Positions 1 to 5,335 are shown, counted from the first letter of the stretch. The stretch is 8,180 nt of DNA from Candidatus Omnitrophota bacterium (GCA_030018895.1 JASEHM010000034.1:1-8180), one strand, 5' to 3'. Notes: generated from the letters alone by a model not told the origin. Made by a program: numbers and translations.

Positions 1-56
1 GAAAACGGGGGCGGGAATGACACCCTGATTTACTTCTGAACGCTGAACTGTTACCT
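1..56. repeat. 56-bp dispersed repeat, copy A (inverted relative to 4791-4846)
   Basis: The reverse complement of this stretch matches 4791-4846 over 56 positions with two mismatches. The copy begins with GAAAACGGGGGCGGGAATGA, so it carries the GCGGGAATGAC type of sequence seen in REP-like palindromes elsewhere in the window. It starts at the first base of the window, so its true outer edge is unknown. Homology stops after position 56. It is non-coding in appearance. Confidence 0.85.
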
Positions 57-167
57 CGCTTGACTCTGTAATGATATTTTCCCTGTTTATTGACGCGTTA
101 CCCTTCCTTCATAAGCAGGGGGGGTAATGATGTATGGTATCATTCCCAAAATTGCTTGCAATTTTCC
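57..167. other. Non-coding stretch with two inverted repeats upstream of the operon promoter
   Basis: No gene is visible here. Two inverted repeats are. At 122-147 an AATGAT/ATCATT stem is extended by GGG/CCC with one bulged T and resembles a decayed REP palindrome. At 148-165 AAAATTGC and GCAATTTT form a perfect 8-bp dyad separated by TT. The second dyad ends 2 nt before the TTGACA at 168, where a repressor or activator could bind, so it is a reasonable operator candidate. The regulatory role is inferred from position only. Confidence 0.4.
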
Positions 168-196
168 TTGACAATGGCAGTATATTGTGATAAATA
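168..196 (+). promoter_or_regulatory. Candidate sigma-70-type promoter for the ligase/kamA operon
   Basis: A perfect TTGACA lies at 168-173. With a 17-nt spacer the -10 position reads TAAATA (191-196), a poor match to TATAAT. A TG one base upstream of it (188-189) could act as an extended -10. The AT-rich stretch after it contains no better-spaced hexamer. Transcription from here would give a leader of roughly 100 nt before the first gene, including the terminator-like hairpin at 260-295. The -35 is convincing and the -10 is not. Confidence 0.45.
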
Positions 197-220
197 AATA
201 TTATAAATATGATGTTTTTT

Positions 221-299
221 GGAGGGTTAAATAAAAATTGAAAAAATAAATAAGGAAATAAAAAGGCTCTTAGGTTTATTCAAGAGCCTTTTTTTGTGA
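221..299 (+). promoter_or_regulatory. Possible leader-peptide region: strong Shine-Dalgarno without a standard start codon
   Basis: GGAGGG at 221-226 is the best ribosome-binding sequence in the window, yet no ATG or GTG follows at a usable distance. A TTG at 238 gives only TTG-Lys-Lys-stop. In another frame, codons from ATA at 231 (or ATT at 237) run open through the terminator hairpin to TGA at 297-299, encoding a 22-residue basic, amphipathic-looking peptide with five lysines. ATA and ATT are rare starts, and lysine codons are expected in A-rich DNA, so coding status is speculative. If it is translated, its stop lies 4 nt before the ATG of the next gene, which itself has almost no Shine-Dalgarno. 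That arrangement would suit coupling or attenuation. Confidence 0.25.
260..295 (+). terminator. Intrinsic terminator-like hairpin in the operon leader
   Basis: A perfect 12-bp stem, AAAAAGGCTCTT (260-271) with AAGAGCCTTTTT (282-293), closes a 10-nt loop and runs into an unbroken T tract ending at 295. This is a canonical rho-independent terminator on the plus strand. It ends only 8 nt before the ATG at 304 and lies downstream of the candidate promoter. It may terminate a short leader RNA, act as a conditional attenuator for the ligase/kamA operon, or end a gene to the left of the window. I found no convincing alternative antiterminator pairing by eye. Confidence 0.85.
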
Positions 300-303
300 G
301 ATT

Positions 304-1314
304 ATGAAAACAGTAGGCTTAACTTATGATTTAAAGACAGATTATGTGTTTAAAGACGGCGATCCGCAGGATGCTAACGCGGAATTTGATTCCTCTTCTA
401 CGGTAGAGGTTGTTGTCAATGCCATAGAGGCTAATGGTTATAAAATAAAACGCATTGGTAATATAAAAAAATTACTAGAGGAAATTGATAATCTTGGCGT
501 GGATATTGTATTTAATATTTCAGAAGGCTATGAGGGAAGAAATAGGGAGTCACAGGTCCCTATTTTTTTAGAGCTATACAACATACCTTTTGTTGGCTCA
601 GACGCCCTCACCTTAGGTATCACCCTTGATAAGATAATAGCAAAGAAGATTTTTATTTCAGAAGGAATAAATACGCCAAAATTTTTTGAAGTAAGGTCAT
701 TAAATAATCTCAACACTATTCTTAACACAAATCACCGCACCTTTCCTATGATTGTTAAACCGCGTTTTGAAGGTTCATCTAAAGGGCTTTCAAGTAATTC
801 GCGCGTTAAAAATGAGAAAGAATTAAAAAGACAGGTGGAGTTGATAATTAACACCTATAAGCAGCCTGCTTTGGTAGAAGAATTTATTACAGGCCAGGAA
901 TTTACAGTAGCAATTGTCGGTAATGATCCGCCTGAGGTTTTTCCGGTTGTTCAGGTGGAAATAGATGGGAGAGTAGAGCTGGGAGAGGAGTTTTATACAT
1001 TTGCCCATCTGCACTCGGATAGGTTAAAATATCTTTGTCCAGCGTCTATATCCAAAGAATTGGAGGCAAGTATTAAAGAACAGGCCTTACGGACGTATAA
1101 GGCTGTAGAGTGCCGTGATTTTGGAAGGGTTGATATAAGAGTTGATAAAGAAGGCCAGCTATACATATTAGAAATAAATCCACTTCCGTCATTATCAACA
1201 GAAGACGTGTTTATGTTAATTTCTAAGGCGATAGGCACTACCTATGAAAAGATGGTTGGAAGAATTATTGAAGTGGCATTAAAAAGATATAATGAAGGTT
1301 GCCCTCACGTTTAA
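304..1314 (+). CDS. D-alanine-D-alanine ligase-like ATP-grasp protein, first paralogue
   Basis: This 336-residue protein is an ATP-grasp ligase of the Ddl type, which joins amino acids by an acyl-phosphate route at the expense of ATP. Visible landmarks are FNISEG at 70-75, the ATP lysine in VKP (K152), the loop EGSSKG (156-161), VEEF at 191-194, and the metal/phosphate set R275, D277, E290 and N292 in GRVDIR and EINPLP. The 13-residue D-to-E spacing equals that of E. coli DdlB (D257, E270). The usual N-terminal HGG..AEREVS segment is replaced by AEFDSSSTVE. The residues at the second-substrate carboxylate site (DdlB S281-L282) appear as D-V, and DdlB Y216 appears to be Leu, so D-Ala-D-Ala is doubtful as the product. 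The ATG at 304 is the only start after an in-frame TAG at 271. It has only a weak GTGAG 3 nt upstream. The gene overlaps the next by 23 nt. The family call is firm and the substrate is unknown. Confidence 0.88.
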   Translation: MKTVGLTYDLKTDYVFKDGDPQDANAEFDSSSTVEVVVNAIEANGYKIKRIGNIKKLLEEIDNLGVDIVFNISEGYEGRNRESQVPIFLELYNIPFVGSDALTLGITLDKIIAKKIFISEGINTPKFFEVRSLNNLNTILNTNHRTFPMIVKPRFEGSSKGLSSNSRVKNEKELKRQVELIINTYKQPALVEEFITGQEFTVAIVGNDPPEVFPVVQVEIDGRVELGEEFYTFAHLHSDRLKYLCPASISKELEASIKEQALRTYKAVECRDFGRVDIRVDKEGQLYILEINPLPSLSTEDVFMLISKAIGTTYEKMVGRIIEVALKRYNEGCPHV

Positions 1315-2293
1315 TGTAAAGAAAAAAGACGAAACGTTACCTCTTGACTATTATTCAGAATTTGATTCTCCGGAAACAATAGAGGCAATTTCAAGAGCCC
1401 TTTGTGCTAAGGGCCATACAGTAGATAAAATAGATGTTGATGATTTTGCTGCTCTTTCGTATTTTAAAAAGAAGCGCGTTGATACAGTTTTTAATATTGC
1501 CGAAGGCCGAAGCTCTAGATTCCGTGAGTCCGCTATACCCGCGCTGCTAGATTCTTTAGATATATCCTATACTGGTTCAGGTACATTCTCTTTGGTCCTG
1601 GCAATGAATAAGGCCCTGACTAAGAAAATTTTATTGGCAGAAGGTATACCAACACCAGCTTTTCAGGTTTTTAAAAATAGCACGGAAGAATTAAATAAAA
1701 GTTTACGGTTTCCTTTGATTGTGAAACCTAATTACGAAGGCTCAGCCAAGGGGATAAATAAAACAAGTGTCGTTATAAATAAAGAGGCTCTTTATAATAA
1801 AGTCAAGGAAACGATAAGTTTGTATAAGCAGGAAGCTTTGGTTGAGGAGTTTATTGAAGGGAAAGAGCTCACTGTTGGTATTTTAGAAAACGGAAAGACT
1901 ATTATACTTCCGGTTTTAGAGATAGATTTTTTAAGCTGCTTAAAAAGCGGTGAATATTTTTACTCCTGGCGCATGAAGGAACATCAGGGCAATATTGATT
2001 TGGGGCTGACCCCGACTTTTTATTGCCCTGGCCGGTTAGATAAAGAGACTGAAAGGCAGGTAAAAGAGACAGCATTACGTACGCATCATGCTGTAGGCTG
2101 TTTTGGTGTTTCGCGTACAGATATACGCCTAAGCAGGGACAATATCCCGTATGTATTAGAAATAAATCCACTGCCCGGGCTTAATCCTTGCGAATCAAAT
2201 CTTCCGTTTATGGCATATGCTGCTGGCATGAAGTATGAGGATTTAATTGAAGCAATACTTCTAAGTGCGTTAGAAAAAAAGAGGTTAAATTGA
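1292..2293 (+). CDS. D-alanine-D-alanine ligase-like ATP-grasp protein, second paralogue
   Basis: This is a 333-residue ATP-grasp ligase and clearly a diverged paralogue of the upstream gene. Both start MK..(G/A)LT, both have EFDS near residues 23-30, and both have FNI(S/A)EG and EALVEEFI- or PALVEEFI-type segments. ATP and metal landmarks are VKP (K145), EGSAKG (149-154), and R275, D277, E290 and N292 in SRTDIR and EINPLPGLN. The loop has GSAKG where typical Ddl enzymes have GSS.G. The C-terminal substrate loop (ESNLP, 301-305) is closer to Ddl than in the first paralogue, and G296 is kept. The segment around DdlB Y216 is replaced by a longer YSWRMKEHQGN stretch, which suggests another acceptor. 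ATG 1292 lies inside the end of the first ligase gene. The stop overlaps the kamA start as TTGA. Two different ligases in one operon suggest two successive or alternative amide bonds. Confidence 0.88.
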   Translation: MKVALTFNVKKKDETLPLDYYSEFDSPETIEAISRALCAKGHTVDKIDVDDFAALSYFKKKRVDTVFNIAEGRSSRFRESAIPALLDSLDISYTGSGTFSLVLAMNKALTKKILLAEGIPTPAFQVFKNSTEELNKSLRFPLIVKPNYEGSAKGINKTSVVINKEALYNKVKETISLYKQEALVEEFIEGKELTVGILENGKTIILPVLEIDFLSCLKSGEYFYSWRMKEHQGNIDLGLTPTFYCPGRLDKETERQVKETALRTHHAVGCFGVSRTDIRLSRDNIPYVLEINPLPGLNPCESNLPFMAYAAGMKYEDLIEAILLSALEKKRLN

Positions 2294-3468
2294 GTAATTC
2301 TATATTAGTTGATAACCAGAAAACCCAGTTAGAAATACACCTTCGCAGAATTCAGCGGCCCCGTGATTATCAGCAAATATGTATTTATAAAGACGTAAAC
2401 CCCTTAGAATGGGATGATTGGCATTGGCAGCTTCAGCACAGAATTCATACCCGAGAAGAACTTTCCAAAATCATAAAATTAACCCCTGAAGAGGAGAAGG
2501 GTATAGAAAAGGCCAAAGGCAGGCTTTTTATGGCTATAACGCCTTATTGGGCAACATTGATTGATCCCGAAGATGCGAATTGTCCAATAAGGCGACAGGC
2601 AGTTCCGGTATCTGCGGAGTTTGTTGCCTCAGCGCATGAAATGATTGACCCTTTAGCTGAAGATAGGGATTCGCCTGTACCGCATCTAGTACATAGATAT
2701 CCTGACAGGGTCCTGTTATTGGTAACAGATCACTGCGGAATGTACTGCCGCCACTGTACCAGAAGAAGGTTGGTTGGAGAGGGCGAGCAGGATAATAATT
2801 TCGTTTCTAGGTTTGAGCCGGCTATAGAATATATAAAATCAAACAGAAAAATCAGGGATGTCTTGATTTCCGGCGGAGATCCTTTTACATTGGAAGATGA
2901 AATAATTGAGAATTTACTGCAGGGGATTCGTTCTATTTCGCATGTTGAATTTTTAAGGATAGGCACGCGCGTTCCCGTAACCCTGCCTCAGCGCATAACA
3001 GAAAAATTAGTAAATATGCTTAAGAAATATTCGCCTATCTGGCTGAGTATACATTTTAACCATTCTAAAGAGATTAGTAAGCGCTGTAAAATTGCCTGTG
3101 ATATGCTTTCAGAAGCAGGCCTTCCTTTAGGAAGCCAGACTGTTCTTTTAAAAGGCATTAATGACAGGCCGTATCTTATGAAAAGGCTCGTGCATGAATT
3201 ATTACAGATAAGGGTAAGGCCCTATTATATTTATCAATGCGATCCGGTAAAAGGCACGCAGCATTTCCGCACTCCGGTTAGCGCGGGGATAAATATTATT
3301 GAGAAATTAAGGGGGCATACCTCAGGTTATGCTGTACCTACCTATGTTATAGACGGCCCTGGCGGCGGCGGCAAGATTCCGGTTGGGCCAAACTATGTCC
3401 TTTCTCAGGCAAAGGGAAAGTATGTCCTACGTAATTATAAAGGCAAGATATATACGTATCTGGAGTAA
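2290..3468 (+). CDS. kamA: Lysine 2,3-aminomutase (KamA family radical SAM/PLP enzyme)
   Basis: The 392-residue protein should interconvert L-lysine and beta-lysine using a 4Fe-4S cluster, S-adenosylmethionine and PLP in the cytoplasm. The cluster motif is C149-C153-C156 in CGMYCRHCTRRR. SGGDP (194-198) is the SAM-contacting stretch. PGGGGK (357-362) gives the PLP lysine K362. D318 (QCDPVKGTQHFRTPVS) and D355 sit 44 and 7 residues before K362, exactly as D293 and D330 precede K337 in the Clostridium subterminale enzyme, where they bind the lysine side-chain amine. Glutamate-type homologues lack these aspartates. The C-terminal tail after K362 is only 30 residues and has no cysteines, so the clostridial zinc site is absent. 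The start is TTG at 2290, with AGAGG 5 nt upstream, overlapping the preceding stop. No acetyltransferase (ablB) or EF-P/EpmA gene is in the window, so beta-lysine probably feeds the linked ligases. Confidence 0.93.
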   Translation: MSNSILVDNQKTQLEIHLRRIQRPRDYQQICIYKDVNPLEWDDWHWQLQHRIHTREELSKIIKLTPEEEKGIEKAKGRLFMAITPYWATLIDPEDANCPIRRQAVPVSAEFVASAHEMIDPLAEDRDSPVPHLVHRYPDRVLLLVTDHCGMYCRHCTRRRLVGEGEQDNNFVSRFEPAIEYIKSNRKIRDVLISGGDPFTLEDEIIENLLQGIRSISHVEFLRIGTRVPVTLPQRITEKLVNMLKKYSPIWLSIHFNHSKEISKRCKIACDMLSEAGLPLGSQTVLLKGINDRPYLMKRLVHELLQIRVRPYYIYQCDPVKGTQHFRTPVSAGINIIEKLRGHTSGYAVPTYVIDGPGGGGKIPVGPNYVLSQAKGKYVLRNYKGKIYTYLE

Positions 3469-3480
3469 AGTGCAATTAAC

Positions 3481-3514
3481 GCAGGCATAATATATACCAT
3501 ATTGCTTTGCCTGC
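3481..3514 (+). terminator. Hairpin 12 nt after kamA, possible weak terminator
   Basis: GCAGGCA (3481-3487) pairs perfectly with TGCCTGC (3508-3514), and an inner AATAT/ATATT stem (3489-3493 with 3499-3503) stacks inside it. The hairpin begins 12 nt past the kamA stop. It is followed by TAAATAAG and not by a T run, so it may protect the 3' end or pause polymerase and may not terminate on its own. Confidence 0.35.
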
Positions 3515-3534
3515 TAAATAAGAATTGCTAAGAT

Positions 3535-3662
3535 GCGAAAGAACGCTTTAACGCGAATAAACGCTAATTTTAAACGAATAAACGCTAATTTTAAACGAAT
3601 AAACGCTAATTTTAAACGAATAAACGCTAATTCGGATATTCGTGTTAAAGCGTTTTATTCGC
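3535..3662. repeat. 21-bp tandem array enclosed in a large imperfect palindrome
   Basis: A 21-bp unit (consensus CGAATAAACGCTAATTTTAA plus A) is repeated 3.8 times head to tail from 3554 to 3632 (starts at 3554, 3575, 3596 and 3617), with no differences between the complete units. The array is bracketed by inverted arms. CGCTTTAACGCGAATA at 3544-3559 matches the reverse complement of 3637-3652 with one mismatch, and the similarity extends outward to about 3535 and 3662 with a small indel. The whole could fold into a cruciform or long RNA hairpin. It is non-coding and lies between kamA and the exported-protein genes. The near-identity of the units implies recent expansion or homogenisation. 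Confidence 0.85.
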
Positions 3663-3684
3663 GTTAAGTATCATACCATTACTG

Positions 3685-3705
3685 TTCAAATTAACAAAAT
3701 TTGAA
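3685..3705 (+). promoter_or_regulatory. Perfect 8-bp dyad just upstream of the exported-protein gene
   Basis: TTCAAATT (3685-3692) and AATTTGAA (3698-3705) form a perfect inverted repeat with a 5-nt spacer. It ends 7 nt before the GGAAGGG of the following ribosome-binding region. It could be an operator or a 5'-UTR hairpin. I see no convincing -35/-10 pair nearby, so the function is open. Confidence 0.35.
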
Positions 3706-3732
3706 TTCTTAAGGAAGGGAAAGAGGCGTTTG

Positions 3733-4248
3733 ATGTGTAAGGGGTTTATGTTTTTTAGGAATGTAGGTTTGGTTCTGGCAGCGGGGTTGATTTTTGTTTT
3801 TGGGGTTTTGTCTTGCTTTGCGCAAGAAGAATCCATCACCATCACCACTTATTATCCGAGTCCCTATGGCAGTTACCGACAATTACAAGCAGACCAGATT
3901 GCTATTGGCAGCGGTTATCGTAACCCCAACTATGCTAATGGCAGTTTATATGTAGAGGGCAACGTCGGCATCGGGACGATGAACCCAAATCCTGCCAAAG
4001 GAATTAGCGGTTATCTTGATGTAAGAGATGTTTTTTTGAGAGGTGCGAATATATGGGCAAGTGAGATAGGACGAAATTGTCAAATATGCTATCAAAAATG
4101 GGCAGACGATAACTGGGACCAATGCGGTCCTCCTTATTCTAGGGCGGAAACATGTGCTCCAATTAATGAGTGGACAGTTGCGCATAGAGATGACACGGAC
4201 GGGCGACACGGAGGTTGCTACCAAAGATGGATGCTTTATTGCCCGTAA
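3733..4248 (+). CDS. Small exported protein with TYYPSPYGSYRQLQ and VGIGT motifs and a six-cysteine C-terminus
   Basis: This protein of 171 residues begins with a basic MCKGFMFFRN segment, a hydrophobic stretch to about residue 27, and a likely signal peptidase I site after CFA, leaving a mature chain starting QEESITITTYYPSPYGSY. That mature start, followed by LYVEGNVGIGTMNPNP, is a pattern I recognise from exported Omnitrophota-type proteins and from VGIGT..P segments of fibre- or pilin-like surface proteins. No function is established. The last 60 residues hold six cysteines and many Trp/Tyr/Arg, suggesting a small disulfide-bonded domain. I chose ATG 3733, with AGAGG 6 nt upstream, over the in-frame TTG at 3730, which is only 3 nt from it. 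ATG 3748 is another possibility. A VLSC stretch resembles a lipobox, but Leu at -2 makes lipidation unlikely. It is probably co-transcribed with the gene 22 nt downstream. Confidence 0.7.
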   Translation: MCKGFMFFRNVGLVLAAGLIFVFGVLSCFAQEESITITTYYPSPYGSYRQLQADQIAIGSGYRNPNYANGSLYVEGNVGIGTMNPNPAKGISGYLDVRDVFLRGANIWASEIGRNCQICYQKWADDNWDQCGPPYSRAETCAPINEWTVAHRDDTDGRHGGCYQRWMLYCP

Positions 4249-4270
4249 TTTAAAGAAAGAGAGGGTTAAG

Positions 4271-4792
4271 ATGCGTAAGATAAATTTTGTGTTTTTAAGT
4301 TTCTTTTTATTTATAAGTTTTATCTTTTCCATCACGACTTTTATCTTTGCTCAAGAAAAAAAAATTCCTTTTGCTTTTTCTGAAGTCCGAGAGACAGTTG
4401 GCAGAGTAGAAAAGGTAAGTGGGAATAGTTTAGAGATTTCTCTTCCGAGAGGGAATATAACCTTAGAACCAATATATGATGAAGGAATGATAAAGAAAAT
4501 GTCTGAAAGGGTAATCTTAGAAATAATAATAACAAAAGATACAACCTGTTTCAATATGTCAATAAATAAAAATATTGATTGTCGAGATATAAAAATAGCT
4601 GATATGGTAGGAATAGAGAGTAAAGAAGATATGTCAAAATATAAACGAGTAACTGCAAAGAGAATAACTGTTTTAGGTAAATATAAGAGAGAAGATAATG
4701 AAGATTCTAAGACAAAATCTTTAGAGGAAAAAATACTTAAGTTGGAGGAAAAAATGCTTAAGTTGGAGGAAAAAATAAAACAGAAAAAATAG
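4271..4792 (+). CDS. Exported hypothetical protein with a small beta domain and C-terminal coiled coil
   Basis: I do not recognise a named family. The 173-residue product starts with MRKINF and a long hydrophobic, Phe-rich signal sequence ending IFA-QEKK (cleavage near residue 27). The middle (about residues 36-135) alternates short beta-like segments, VGRVEKVSGNSLEISL to VTAKRITVLGKY, recalling OB-fold-like DUF5666-type domains. That resemblance is weak. Two cysteines (TTCFN, IDCRD) could form a disulfide. The tail (about 150-173) has three LEEK.LK-type heptad units predicting a short coiled coil, which suggests oligomerisation or binding to a partner, perhaps the exported protein just upstream. 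ATG 4271 has GAGGG 5 nt before it. An in-frame extension to 4154 would overlap the upstream gene and bury the signal peptide, so it is rejected. The TAG stop overlaps the edge of the repeat at 4791. Confidence 0.7.
   Translation: MRKINFVFLSFFLFISFIFSITTFIFAQEKKIPFAFSEVRETVGRVEKVSGNSLEISLPRGNITLEPIYDEGMIKKMSERVILEIIITKDTTCFNMSINKNIDCRDIKIADMVGIESKEDMSKYKRVTAKRITVLGKYKREDNEDSKTKSLEEKILKLEEKMLKLEEKIKQKK
4721..4783 (+). repeat. Three in-frame 21-bp repeats encoding the coiled-coil heptads
   Basis: Units begin at 4721, 4742 and 4763. The first two differ at two positions (TTAGAGG/TTGGAGG and ATACTT/ATGCTT), and the third diverges in its last bases. Each unit encodes one seven-residue period of the C-terminal coiled coil, so growth or loss of a unit would change coil length without shifting the frame. 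Confidence 0.8.
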
Positions 4793-4846
4793 GTAACAAT
4801 TCAGCGTTCAGAAGTAAATCAGGGCGTCATTCCCGCCCCCGTTTTC
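4791..4846. repeat. 56-bp dispersed repeat, copy B (inverted relative to 1-56)
   Basis: It matches the reverse complement of 1-56 with two mismatches. The copy starts exactly at the last two bases of the preceding gene's TAG stop, so either insertion set the present 3' end of that gene or the edge coincides by chance. Its far end merges into the REP-like palindromes at 4829-4913. Together with copy A it brackets the ligase/kamA operon and the two exported-protein genes in inverted orientation. Confidence 0.85.
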
Positions 4847-4913
4847 ACGGGGGTAAACTCCAGCGGGAATCCAGAGAGGGTATGACAGAATGGATGCCCG
4901 TTTTCACGGGCAT
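4829..4913. repeat. Cluster of REP-like palindromes
   Basis: Three nested or adjacent palindromes are visible. CCCCCGT/ACGGGGG (4836-4842 with 4847-4853) and ATGCCCGT/ACGGGCAT (4894-4901 with 4906-4913) each have a TTTC loop. ATTCCCGC (4829-4836) pairs with GCGGGAAT (4863-4870). The CATTCCCGC...GCGGGAATCCAG wording is typical of small dispersed bacterial REP-type repeats. They follow the exported-protein gene and could stabilise or end its transcript. None has a proper T tract. Confidence 0.7.
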
Positions 4914-4926
4914 GACAAAAACGGGC

Positions 4927-4950
4927 GAAACTAGGGACAGCGCCTATTTC
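4927..4950. repeat. GGGACAGCGCCTATTTC hairpin, resembling RAYT-associated repeats
   Basis: GAAACTAGG (4927-4935) pairs with CCTATTTC (4943-4950) with one bulged C around the loop GACAGCG. I recall closely similar TAGGGACAGC.CCTATTT hairpins beside REP-associated (IS200-like) tyrosine transposases. No transposase gene is present here, so this would be a solitary or remnant end. The recognition is from memory and unverified. Confidence 0.35.
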
Positions 4951-5085
4951 CCCCTGCCATTTTTAGGCTACCTTTTATTCGATATTTATCTTCCTCCCTT
5001 AAGCCAAAATATTTTTATTGGGTCCTTCTTTTTTCTATGTTTATTAGATTAGAAAGGAGGAATTTTTATTTGTTCCATAAATGGG

Positions 5086-5243
5086 ATCACTCGTGTCCAC
5101 AATTAGACGTTACTTATCGACGCGAAATGTATTTTGAGATATCAAATTTGTTATACCCGCGAAAGCGGGTATCCAGATTTTTTCTCGTCGTGGATTCCCG
5201 CTTAAAGATTGCGGGGATGACACTCTATCAGCTAATTTGGACA
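5086..5243. mobile_element. MITE-like element with short terminal inverted repeats
   Basis: The left end TGTCC-AC-AATTAG (5094-5106) and the right end CTAATTTGGACA (5232-5243) are inverted copies. Without the extra AC the left end would be a perfect 12-bp match, as it is in the second copy at 8137-8148. The roughly 150-bp interior is non-coding and holds two REP-like hairpins. An 11-bp direct repeat AAATGGGATCA flanks it (5079-5089 and 5250-5260). This looks like a target duplication, but the copy at 8129 shares ATCACTCG just outside the inverted repeat, so the true boundary may lie further out. It may be mobilised by a transposase elsewhere in the genome. Confidence 0.55.
5153..5218. repeat. 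Two REP-like hairpins inside the MITE-like element
   Basis: ATACCCGC-GAAA-GCGGGTAT (5153-5172) is a perfect 8-bp stem closed by a GNRA-type tetraloop and followed by ATCCAG and a T-rich stretch. ATTCCCGC (5194-5201) pairs with GCGGGGAT (5211-5218) through one G-T wobble around a 9-nt loop. Both use the same CCCGC/GCGGG core as the cluster at 4829-4913, so they belong to one broad repeat family. Confidence 0.7.
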
Positions 5244-5302
5244 GCAATGAAATGGGATCAGTAAATGGAGTCAGAATTATTTGAGCAGGGTGCATAATTC
5301 TA

Positions 5303-5331
5303 TTGACATTCGCCTCCCGAAGTGCTTAAAT
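5303..5331 (+). promoter_or_regulatory. Candidate sigma-70-type promoter for the EF-G-like gene
   Basis: A perfect TTGACA (5303-5308) and TTAAAT (5326-5331, four of six matches to TATAAT) are separated by the ideal 17 nt. It lies 50 nt upstream of the ATG at 5382, just after the repeat block, with no better candidate nearby. Transcription would start near 5338, within the hairpin at 5336-5354. Confidence 0.6.
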
Positions 5332-5335
5332 TTTA

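Noticed and set aside
238..249. Mini-ORF TTG-AAA-AAA-TAA after GGAGGG
   Set aside because: Two sense codons after a weak start are too little to support a gene. It is mentioned only as part of the leader.
304..2293. Annotating either ligase as the housekeeping D-Ala-D-Ala ligase (ddl)
   Set aside because: The N-terminal Ddl motif and several substrate-pocket residues differ, and the pairing with kamA points to another substrate, so no ddl symbol was given.
3554..3632. Tandem 21-bp units considered as a CRISPR array
   Set aside because: The units are contiguous with no variable spacers and there are no cas genes, so this is a minisatellite.
4154..4270. Upstream in-frame extension of the coiled-coil exported protein
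   Set aside because: It would overlap the end of the preceding gene by 95 nt and place the signal peptide internally. ATG 4271 has a well-spaced GAGGG.
3946..4335. Minus-strand 129-codon frame opposite the exported-protein genes
   Set aside because: It overlaps two genes with good ribosome-binding sites and signal peptides on the other strand, and its product shows no recognisable features.
5037..5264. Plus-strand 75-codon open frame across the repeat block
   Set aside because: Most of its length is the MITE-like element and its REP hairpins, and the C-terminal residues derive from terminal repeat sequence. No family resemblance. Kept only as an orphan ribosome-binding-site note.
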